Source: Liopterus haemorrhoidalis (lineage: Eukaryota; Arthropoda; Insecta; Coleoptera; Dytiscidae). From it: 64,000 nucleotides of DNA. The stretch covers positions 38,344,250-38,408,249 of the forward strand of contig OZ020616.1 of the NCBI GenBank assembly GCA_963971575.1, written 5' to 3'. The first letter of the stretch is position 1, and each line of letters begins with the position of its first letter. A program made the translations under genes and the position numbers. The notes under the pieces were generated by a model. It saw only the letters and a program-made list of their open reading frames with translations, did no database searches and was not told the origin of the DNA. Positions 55,643 through 64,000 of this stretch are shown here, in pieces.

Positions 55643-56077
55643 CGAGGGAAGCCTCTTATATTTCGAGATTGTGCTAAACTAGTGCTGCCATCTGGCAACT
55701 GACGCTTTTATTATAAAGTTTGACATTTTTGACGTTATAAGTACTCAGAACGTTTTGACGTACGAGTGATATTTGTGTTGTTTACAGTAACTTGAAAAAA
55801 ATCATTTCGGCTAAAAATGGAATTAAATCGTGAACGTTTTCGAGCGATTATTTGTTACAACTTCTAGTGCATATAGTGCATCGATGAACTTAATTCTACT
55901 TTTGGCAATGAAGCACCATCTTAGACTACTGTTTATCGATGGTTTGCCGACTTCAGTCGTTGTCGTAGTTCGCTAAAGGGCGAATTTCGTGATCGTCGTC
56001 CAAAATTGGTTGTTGTTCCGGAAAACATTGATGCTGGACGTGAACTGATACTGCAAGAGTTTTTGTGTGAATCTCGT
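55643..56077 (+). pseudogene. mariner element 5' part fused to Helitron sequence
   Basis: The left terminus CGAGGGAAGCCTCTTATATT follows TA. Transposase text starts at 55817: MELNRERFRAIICYNF, IDELNSTFGNEAPS, VYRWFADFSR, SSLKGEFRDRRPKLVVVPEN and REL. Two stops interrupt it. At about 56077 it passes without a gap into Helitron-family sequence. It is a different mariner lineage from the copies at 0.9 and 52.7 kb. Confidence 0.8.
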
Positions 56078-56349
56078 ATATATTTTAACGTAATTTGGTA
56101 TGATGATAGAGTAAAACCAGGATTAGAACATAGGCTATAAGGCATTTTAAAAATTTTTTTTTAGGAGATGTTTCGGGGTTAAAATTATTTATTAAAATAC
56201 TTAAAATATCTCTATTATTGAATTAACAGAAAAATATATACAACAAAAATTGTTTATAGTAAGAAAACAAATCTTTTTTGTTCAATTTATTTTTTCAATT
56301 AGATGACTATTTGGGTAGTTATTGGGGGGTTATCAAACTAAAATGTACG

Positions 56350-56600
56350 TATCGCTATATGATTTCAAAACAGAAATAACTTGAAATTTTTACAAATTGA
56401 GTTATTACTGAAAAACTTTAGAAAATACTAACCAGTGTCAGTTTCAAAAGGGAAACAATTCATAAAATCAGTATTTTGTCTGTAATTGACAGAATTTCTT
56501 TTTTGAAACTGATACTGTTTACTATTTTCTGAAGTTTTTCAGTAATAACTCAATTTGTAAAAATTTCAAGTTATTTCTGTTTTGAACTCATGTAGCGATA
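56350..56600. mobile_element. Foldback element with ~105-bp arms
   Basis: TATCGCTATATGATTTCAAA at the left returns inverted as TTTGAACTCATGTAGCGATA at the right, with nearly continuous pairing (AAATAACTTGAAATTTTTAC, GAGTTATTACTGAAAAAC) over about 105 bp. It interrupts one Helitron tandem unit. Confidence 0.8.
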
Positions 56601-57199
56601 TATGTCCCTTATTATTGACTTAAAAGCAAAATCATATTTAACAACATAGTTTATAATAAGAAAATAAATATTTTATTTCTATATATTTATTCATTTAGAT
56701 GAATATTTGGGGAGTTATGGGGGACACTCTAAAGCTAAACTTTTGAAATATCTCTCTTATTATTGACTTAACAGTAAATATGTATATAACAAAATTTGTT
56801 TATAGGAAGAAAACAAATCTTTTTCGTCTTATATACTTTTCGATTGAATGAATATTTAGGGAGTTACGGGGGTACACACTAAAACGAAAATTTTGAAATA
56901 TTTCACTTATTTACTTTACATCAAAAATGTATATGATGAAACATTTTTTCCTCTTCAACGCAGCATTTAATAAGAAGATTATTTAGGGGGTAAGGGGAGG
57001 TATACTTATAAGGTTGAAATATCTCATTTATTATTCAATTAACAGCAAAAATGAATATGAGAGAAAAAAAAAACTATTCCACTCTTTTTAATGCAGTTAT
57101 TAATAAAATATATACTTGGGGAGCTATGGGGAGAGCTACATATAAAAGAAGTATCTCACTTATTATTTACTTAACACTTGATTCAGTGGCTGGTAAAAT

Positions 57200-57969
57200 C
57201 TTAGCTGGTAAAATCAATAAATTCAATTTTGTTCTTTTAAAATTGAGCTAGATCACAAGCTACATGACATCTAAAATTATCTATTTTTTATATGTGCAGT
57301 CCACTTTAGCATACGACATAATTCTGTGGGGGAACTCTGTGGATTCAATAAGACTGTTTCGCCTACAGAAACGATCTATTCGAATTCTTAGTAAAGTTAA
57401 GCGGAACACCCCTTCAGGCGAGTTTTTCATTCAACATGAGATATTAACACTCCCGTCGCTCTATCTCTTAAACATTTTGACACACATTAAAGAAAATAAC
57501 AACAGTTTCCATACTTATAGTGACATCCATGGATACAATACTAGAAATAAACATAATATCAAAGTACCTTATACCCGATATCTCATTAGAAATCAACTAA
57601 GCATAGTTGGGATAAATTTATTTAATAAGTTGCCTGCGGAAATCAAATGCCTAACAAACGTCAAATTTAAATCTATGTTAAAAAAAATCTTAATAAAAAA
57701 GGCATACTATAATATTGCAGAATATGAGACTGACTCAAATATTAATATAGTTGCAGAAAATTAACCTACAGTCTATTCAATAATTTTTTTTCTTCATTTC
57801 CCAAACAGGGAGAACTATATTTTATATCATAATTTTTATGTTTAATTTTTTCTAGTTGTTACTTAACAATTCCATGTCCATTAATATACTATTAGGTTAA
57901 GTTAACTATGTGACGCAATGATAAATGTAATGCATTTCATAAATAAAGATTTATTATTATTATTAAAAA
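57200..57969 (+). pseudogene. CR1/Jockey-like LINE C-terminus and 3' end
   Basis: The frame at 57264-57764 (166 codons, uninterrupted) reads LAYDIILWGNSVDSIRLFRL, QKRSIRI, HEILTLPSLYL, YNTRNKHNIKVPYTR and LFNKLPAEIK. This is the thumb/C-terminal region downstream of the reverse transcriptase fingers and palm in CR1- or Jockey-type LINEs. The 3' UTR has AATAAA near 57941 and a (TTA)n tail. It is 5'-truncated and sits inside the Helitron. Confidence 0.85.
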
Positions 57970-58110
57970 AATATACAACATAGTGGTTTAGATTAAAGAA
58001 ACGATTATTTTGTGTTCCACTTGAAGTTGAAATAACTCACTTATCATTTATATTACAGCAAAAATATATACATTAGAAAAACCGTACGAAGTACGGGTAC
58101 TCCAGCTAGT

Positions 58111-60250
58111 ATAATATAAGAATTGTGGAATCTATATAGAAAAATATTGTTCTAGATATACAGCATTCTATTGCCCTCTTTCACTTAGTAAATACTTACG
58201 AAAACCTGAAATGTGTAAAAAATTACATGTATTTTTCTGAATACAAATATTAATTTTTTATTACCTTTTTTTTTGTCAAAAGTGGGATAAATAATTCTTC
58301 CGCTATGTAATTGCTATAAATAATAATACATAATTTTTCTATTATAGCCAATAAATAGCAAAATTTAGGTATATTAAATAAATTTCTCACAAAAATTATG
58401 AGTTTTATGCATCACTTTCTTTAGTAATGCGTGAATTATTATCTAAATTACGTAAGAAATTACAGGTTGTAAAATACTTTCTTTTGTTTTTCTGCTAACT
58501 GACCTGCAAATTAGTACAAATAGTAAGCTTAAAGTGAGATTTGAAGCAATTATTAGGTAAAAGTTAAAAACAATGAATAAAAAGTAGGTTAAAATGATTT
58601 GACTTCGTGGTACATGATAAAAGTTTGAAGTTCATGGAGAAAAATGAATTGGTTTACAGATTAGGCATTAAGCATTTCATTAGGCAAGGAGACATTTTTT
58701 GAGAAAATGCAGTCACACTTACACACACAATAATTTGAAATTAAATTTAATGCGTGATAATATAACAATAATATAACACAAATATCATTAAAGTATATTA
58801 ACACAAGTATTCGGAGGGTACTTGTGTCTTCTTGGGTACTATTAGTCAGGTTTTGAAGTCTTTGCAGGTATCTTATATACAAATACTCATTGTGCAGGTT
58901 TAATATCAGAGAAATAAATTATTAGGTTCATTTCAACAATTAAACAGTTTCTTTACTTATTTTTGCTTATTAATGAAAAAAAAAGTTCGTTCGTACAAAT
59001 AATTTGAACGTTTATTTCCGTGGTACTAAATATACGAAGTAAACTTCGGTCAAATTAATTAGTAATATAAATAGGCACCGGTCCTGCAACTCGGCTGGGG
59101 TCCAGATGAGTGTATTAAATATTAGTGAGGCTGGAGGATGGTGGAGAGTTGCCACTAACGAGGTGGCAACTCAGTTTCTATCTACTGTTCATGTCAGACA
59201 GACGCCGCAAGCACAAGTAGAGATAATGAGATTGAGAGACAGCCGCACAAAATACTTATGCAGCCTGAAATTTGTATAAAGCGTCAGCCACTTTTGAACA
59301 GCTTGGCATGTATCTGGTACGGATTTTCTCTAATAAATTAACGATTTTTTTTCTTCTATAATGTGGAGTCAAACTTAAATCCAAAAATCGATGACAGTGC
59401 TTTCGTTAAAATTTATTTTTAATATAGCGTCCAGAGTCAGCTGCAAACTTTGCGGAGCCCTGTGCTAATAAATGCTGACTACTTCATATGGACGGTGGGA
59501 TAATTCAAAATTTTAAAATGTGAAAAATGTGTAAAATGTGAAAATTAGGTTCAAGTTGATTTATAATTTATAATTTTCAACTATGGAGTTGGTTGTATAA
59601 ATTCAAATGAAGACGGGGGTGGATGTTTAAAAAATTTAAGTGAATTTGGAGGGATAGTTTTGAAAATTCAAGTGAGGACAAGGAGGTAGGCATTTTCCAA
59701 AATTCAACAGTAGAATTTTGGAAATTTCTGAAAGTTGGAAATTTGTGGAAAATCAAAAAGTCAAGTGTAGAACTTGAAACAAGTAAAAATTATTTTATAT
59801 ATAGTACTAGGGGTCTGGAAGCTGGTTGATTGTCCTGGTCGCTCATGTGTTACGCTGAACCAGGTAGCATCATATGATATTCTTATAAGTCTTAATCTAT
59901 AATAGTTAAATTTTTCATTTCGTTGAATTTTCAGTGTAATGGATCTGTAATCCAATTCTCTGATCTTGGAATCTGATGAATCTGCAATCTATGAATATTT
60001 TCAACGTTTAGTTGCGCGTGACAACAAAACATTACCTCTAAGAACATAAACGTATATGAGTCTCTCCCGCCTGTACCTCTCGTTGATCTAAAATTGAAAA
60101 ATGTGCAGCGTTTGATAGATATTGGCTTATTAATACATGTTGTATTTTTTATGGTTTTATATTCCCAATTATTAACTGTTGGATATAATTATAACTTTCA
60201 AAGAAACCTAGAATGACAATTTATTTTTAAGGATCTTTATTTTATTCAAA
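58111..60250. other. Long unassigned stretch
   Basis: Mostly AT-rich. At 59146-59172 a perfect 10-bp stem (GAGTTGCCAC/GTGGCAACTC) closes a 7-base loop within a less AT-rich patch (59070-59230). CGGAGCCCTGTGC at 59453 resembles hAT debris. No gene recognised. Confidence 0.35.
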
Positions 60251-61600
60251 ATTCAATCAATCAATCATGTGCCATATCTCGTGTAGACATCCGGCAACCA
60301 TGGAACACCACAAATTTCTGTTGTCCACACAATTCACTAAACATTTAAATGTTTTTGTTTCCGTGTCACTTATTATATTATCAATAATTGTTGTTCTTTT
60401 ACGTCCACTTTCTCTCCTTCCACTTATTTTTCCACTACAAATAACCCATTCTATACCCCTTTGGCAGATTATATGTCCGAAAAAATTTAATTGTTATCTT
60501 TTTATTTTGATCATAATTTGTCTTTTTGTTTTTAGCCTGTTTAATACATCTTCGTTTTTTACTTTGGCGCTCCACTTTATTTTTAATGTTCTTCTTAGTA
60601 TCCACACTTCACAGGCATTTAGTTTGCTTATTAATTGTTTAATGTCCAGCTTTCGCATCCGTATAGTAGTACACTTCACAAATAACAACTGATTACCCTA
60701 TTTTTTATCCCACAATTTATATTATTATTCAACAAAAATTGTCTTAATTTATTAAATGCTACTTTAGTTAGAGCTATTCTTTTCTTTATGTCCATATTCA
60801 CCCTGCCATCTGCATTAATAATACTAACCCAAGTATTTGTAGTTATTTACCTTTTTAATTTTGATATTATTCTCTATTATTTAGTCCCTACAATCGTCTT
60901 TGCTCCGTTTTGAAATTATCATGAATACTGTTTTTGCCATATTAATTTTTAAACCCCATTCCTCCCTAATTACTTTTACTTTATTTACTAGTTTTATTAA
61001 GTCTTCTCTTGTTTCTGCCATAAGCATTGTATCGTCGGTGTGTCTTAAATTATTGTAAATTTTTCCTCCAATTTTTATTCCTCCTATATCTTTAGTTTGT
61101 TCAAATATCTGTTCACTGTATAGGTTAAAAATGTTAGGAGACATGACGAACCCTTGCCTGACTCCTTTTTCAATTTTTCCAAAATTTGACAGACGTTGTT
61201 CTATTTTTATTGCTGACGATTGCACGCTGCATAAATTAGTTATCAATCTGAGGCCATCAATATCTAAGTTTTTTAATAGCTGTGTAATTTCTCATGACTG
61301 ACAATATCGAAGGCTTTACTATAATCAATAAAGCACACATAAAAGTCTTTGTTTATTTCCATATTCCTTTCTATAATATTTCGCAGTATAAATAGAGCAT
61401 TTCGGGCCCCTTTCCCTGGTAGAAATCCTGTTTGAGTACTTGATATTGCATTGCGTGTTTTGCTTTTAATTATAACTAGTATTACCTTAAGAATTATTTT
61501 CATAGTGTGACTCATAAGGCTTATGGTTCTATATTGTTCACACTTTGTGGCATATGAGTTTTTCGGCAAAGGTACAAATACAGATTTAGACATTTCGTTT
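60251..61600 (-). pseudogene. RTE-like LINE, reverse transcriptase to 3' end
   Basis: The minus strand reads, from the right, SVFVPLPKNSYATKCEQYRT, ISLMSHTMKIILKV, TGFLPGKGARNALFILRNI and CFIDYSKAFDIVSHEKL (the first catalytic aspartate block). After a frameshift at about 61260 come KGVRQGFVMSPNIFNLYSE and the active-site block RHTDDTMLMAE, where the family usually has YADDT. Downstream are CEVWILRRTLKIKW and TTIIDN...TKTFK, and the 3' end has a TGATTGATTGAT tail near 60258. Gene order and motifs fit RTE-clade LINEs. The endonuclease is missing. Confidence 0.88.
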
Positions 61601-62320
61601 ATGAAAATAAAAATATTTATTTTGCATGATAAATATTTAAAACTTTGTCTATACAGATATAAACATTACGTATCAAATTCTTAATTAAATAATATTTAAT
61701 TAATAAGGATGGTGATATTGTTTTTGCACCTGGGCGACCAACGATCCAAGAACGATCCTGAGATCACGATCCTTCGTATAATATCGCATTTACCTAAAGT
61801 TCTAATTCGCTGTATTACCAACTTTATATCCGGTGTCTAATGTTCGATAATATTATATTATTAGCGAATTACAATACGCGGTACCATTCTGAGCATGTCA
61901 TGATTCCTTTTTGTTTACGTGACATATTATTTAATTATGCTAATACGGTGTATCATGGTGTATCATATATGCCTGCGAGATGTATATCTCTCTAATCTTT
62001 GTGAGAAAATTTTGAACTTTCGCGAATTTCCTTGTAAGTACGTGATGTTTTTTTTAGGTTTTTTGTACTAAATAAGGAGTCAAATTCAATTTAAAAAGTA
62101 ATATTTTTATCAATGGCCTCCGTTTTATGCATTTCCTAAATTAAATTGCCAGAGTTGAAAGGTCAGGGCATTGAAAAAATAATGAATGTTATTGAATTAA
62201 ATTATTTACAACAAAACAGATGCTACCAAGATGCCAAATTTAAGAAAATGTTTAATATCTTGCATTTTTTTAACAAGCCACACATCTGTAACTTTTTCGA
62301 ATCGAATCAACGTTGATATA
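61601..62320. other. Unassigned AT-rich DNA
   Basis: AACGATCC/ACGATCC repeats at 61740-61770; otherwise nothing recognised. Confidence 0.35.
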
Positions 62321-62420
62321 CAGGCGCGCACCCAGGAATTTTTCTTGGGGGGGGGGGCGCAGAGGACGAAATTATTAAAATTATTAAAAAGGATCTCACT
62401 TTTAAACTACAAGGATGACC
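62321..62420 (+). mobile_element. hAT-like left end, truncated
   Basis: CAGGCGCGCACCCAGGAATT followed by a G run is a hAT-style start after TTGATATA. The partner end is missing; it is adjacent to the next hAT. Confidence 0.45.
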
Positions 62421-62655
62421 CAGAGCCGCAGTAAGGAAAACTTGCGCTAGGGGCAAAATCGTGTTTTGGCGCCCGTGGCAAATAAATGTAAGTGACAAGC
62501 GAAAAAAAGGTCCTCACTTCCCAAAATCCAAGTGATGAGCAAAAAAAAGGTCCTCACCTCCCAAAATCCAATTGATGAGCAAAAAAAAAGGTCCTTACCT
62601 TCGCAATGCGGCGCCCCTTAGTCAAGCTCGTCAGCGCCCTTTTCCTTAGTGCGCT
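62421..62655 (+). mobile_element. hAT element, CAGAGCCGCAG family, right end lost
   Basis: Begins CAGAGCCGCAGTAAGGAAAA, has about three AAGGTCCTCACCTCC units and continues to CCTTTTCCTTAGTGCGCT, where the sister copy at 53.9 kb has a further ~40 bp. Truncated at the same GTGCGCT point as the related sequence inside 20793-21152. Confidence 0.75.
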
Positions 62656-62700
62656 GTTGGCAGTGAGAAGTAACAAAAGACAAAAGGTTTTTGACTATAA

Positions 62701-62864
62701 AGCCTTGTTTATAATAGGACCATAGCACAAGTGGTCCATAAGATAATGAATGAATTTCGTTGTTCTGTTCATAATACGAACATCTATTTGTAATAAACAG
62801 AACAACGAAAGTAATTCATTATCTTATGAACCACTTGTGCTATGGACTTATTATAAACTAGGCT
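62701..62864. mobile_element. PIF/Harbinger-type foldback MITE, 164 bp
   Basis: AGCCTTGTTTATAATAGGAC and, inverted, AGCCTAGTTTATAATAAG, with TAA on both sides (62698-62700 and 62865-62867). Inverted arms span nearly the whole element (CACTTGTGCTATGG, GATAATGAAT). Family partner at 45757-45894. Confidence 0.88.
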
Positions 62865-62867
62865 TAA

Positions 62868-63479
62868 TAATTCAGAAGGAAGTTTTAGAAGTTTAAATGA
62901 TGTATGAACATGCAATGTAAAACAGCCATAACACCGCACATATAGTTGATACCGAACTGGTTCGATATCATCAACTAAAACTCAAAGTCTCATTACAAAA
63001 AAATTACCTTTAAATCAAAGGTTTGAACCGAACCCGAATCGGAACAAAAAACTGGAACGAACCGACGTTTTCTCGGGAACGCTAAACCGTACCCAAACCA
63101 TATTTTACTTTTGCATATTAACGGGAACTTGAACCGAACCGAATGTTTGAACCGGTAATTACCTGGTTCAACGATTTTATTTTTTTTATTTAAATATAAG
63201 TATAAGTATAAACATTAAGTATAAGTATAAATTTGCCTACGATCTATCATATACATTATTTAAATTTAAACTGCAATCGAGGTTCTGGTTGTAGGGATAA
63301 AATGTTTATATGAGAAGTAAAATATAAAAACTTAAAAATCGGATTATTAATATTAACATTTCTTAATACAAATGTGTCTTGTTTTTAATTTTGAATATTA
63401 TCGAACAACATTAACTGAGTGTTAAAAACAAAAGGACTCTTCAATTGCAAAAAAAAAATCAAGAATGGAAATATCACAC
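62868..63479. other. Unassigned; GAACCGAACC-rich patch
   Basis: From 63020 to 63175 GAACCGAACC-like text appears in many variants (GTTTGAACCGAACCCG and GAACCGAACCGAATG), perhaps a degraded element end. Rest AT-rich. Confidence 0.35.
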
Positions 63480-63761
63480 CAGGGACGTAGCCAGGATTTC
63501 AGCTTGGGGGGGGGGGGCAAAAATAACAAAATATTCTAAATTGGTCGGTACGACCTTAATTACATGTCTTGGGTAGAAAATAACAGCGTTCTACATCTTT
63601 TGTAGTATATTAAATAATAAAAGTCCGGTAAAGTTATAAATTTTCTTCACCTCCTCCTAAGAAAACTTCTAACAACCTACATTATATTTTATATAGGGTA
63701 AACTATCCTGGGGAGGAGCAAATGCCCCCTATGCCCCCCCCCCCTCCCGGCTACGTCCCTG
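63480..63761. mobile_element. hAT miniature element, 282 bp
   Basis: Ends CAGGGACGTAGCCAGGATTT and, inverted, CAGGGACGTAGCCGGGAGG; flanks TATCACAC (63472-63479) and TATCAGAC (63762-63769) agree at 7 of 8. A G run after the left end and a C run before the right end. No gene. Confidence 0.92.
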
Positions 63762-63782
63762 TATCAGACGATATAGTTTTGT

Positions 63783-64000
63783 CATTCTTCTTCTTCTTCT
63801 TTGGGCACTATCAGTCAGGTTGACTTTTGGTCTCACTCACATAAACCCTCCATCTCGATCTATTCATTGTCAGATCTTGCCAATTACCCTGTAAACCATT
63901 ACTTGTTAGATCTTCGGTTAGCTGATCTCTCCATCTCTTGCGAACTCTTCCCACTAGTCGACGGGTATTCAATCTTTCTTCCCATATTTTCCTAACCATT
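63783..64000 (-). pseudogene. LINE C-terminus and 3' tail, runs off the window
   Basis: The minus-strand frame (63811-63999) reads RRLVGRVRKRWRDQLTEDL, then GNWQDLTMNRSRWR and a stop, matching the RxxGRPRKRW..NW..LA.DR..WR end of many insect LINE polyproteins. The 3' end after the stop is short and finishes in a GAA-type tail (63783-63800). Same family as the 3' ends at 3455 and 7021. Confidence 0.75.

Larger units (their letters stand above)
56078..58109 (+). mobile_element. Helitron with decayed ~150-bp tandem units
   Basis: The 3' end has the hairpin CCGTACGAAGTACGG (58082-58096), nine bases, then CTAG (58106-58109) followed by T, a textbook Helitron terminus. From 56190 to 57190 a unit of about 120-155 bp recurs around five times (AAATATCTC, TTATTATTGACTTAACAG, TTGTTTATA, GATGAATATTTGGGGAG and TTATGGGGG), and once more before the terminus. 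A foldback (56350-56600) and a LINE tail (57200-57969) are inserted. No Rep/helicase is present. The same family is at 34331-34925. Confidence 0.75.

Noticed and set aside
55933..56145. 70-codon minus-strand frame
   Set aside because: Antisense to the mariner fragment and crosses into Helitron sequence.
60267..60692. 141-codon hydrophobic plus-strand frame
   Set aside because: It is antisense to the C-terminal part of the RTE-like LINE, whose minus-strand motifs are clear.

Overview
The window is AT-rich eukaryotic intergenic DNA built almost entirely from decayed, mutually nested transposable elements. The insect-type mariner, Tc1-like, hAT, PIF/Harbinger-like and Helitron pieces, the RTE-, I/Jockey- and CR1-like LINE relics, the tRNA-derived SINEs and the ACACCCTGTATA-type repeat ends all suggest an arthropod, most likely an insect (a beetle or hemipteran is my guess, not shown by the sequence). 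There are no operons, ribosome binding sites or prokaryotic genes, and I recognise no intact host gene. One possible host exon lies at about 27.5 kb.

Layout. 0-5 kb: hAT ends, a mariner relic, a LINE RNase H domain, a 491-bp tandem duplication, and a LINE 3' end split by a hAT miniature element and by a terminal-inverted-repeat (TIR) element carrying a broken THAP domain. 5-17 kb: a SINE joined to the first copy of a ~1-kb interspersed family (called Repeat A here), several hATs, a Harbinger-type element inside a Tigger-like element, and a full-length SINE with target duplication. 17-31 kb: LINE relics, hATs that keep only the transposase C-terminus, Repeat A and Repeat B copies, and a broken Tc1-like transposase. 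33-44 kb: a miRNA-like hairpin beside a Helitron end, Repeat A copies 3 and 4, and hATs. 44.5-47.5 kb: a TIR element with convergent THAP and SWIM genes, then a second TIR element with a short acidic reading frame, then an I-like LINE. 47.5-58 kb: Repeat A copies 5 and 6, a TTAA-flanked long-TIR element, two mariner 5' halves, and a Helitron with decayed tandem units that has swallowed a LINE tail. 58-64 kb: mostly unassigned sequence, an RTE-type LINE, more hATs, and a LINE C-terminus running off the end.

The most secure calls are fifteen hAT insertions located from paired TIRs and 8-bp target-site duplications (seven of them 8/8), one SINE with a 12-bp duplication, and TTA, TAA and TTAA flanked elements. 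The most unusual signals are: Repeat A, which has inverted termini and a Pol III/tRNA-like segment whose sequence differs in each copy; a ~40-bp AAGGTCCTCACC module shared by hATs with different termini; the THAP/SWIM element; and a Helitron family joined to a mariner 5' half.

Nothing here forms a working pathway. Transposase and reverse transcriptase fragments all carry stops, frameshifts or deletions. The value of the window is as a stratified insertion record, because many elements sit inside identifiable older ones. All boundaries and matches were read by eye.
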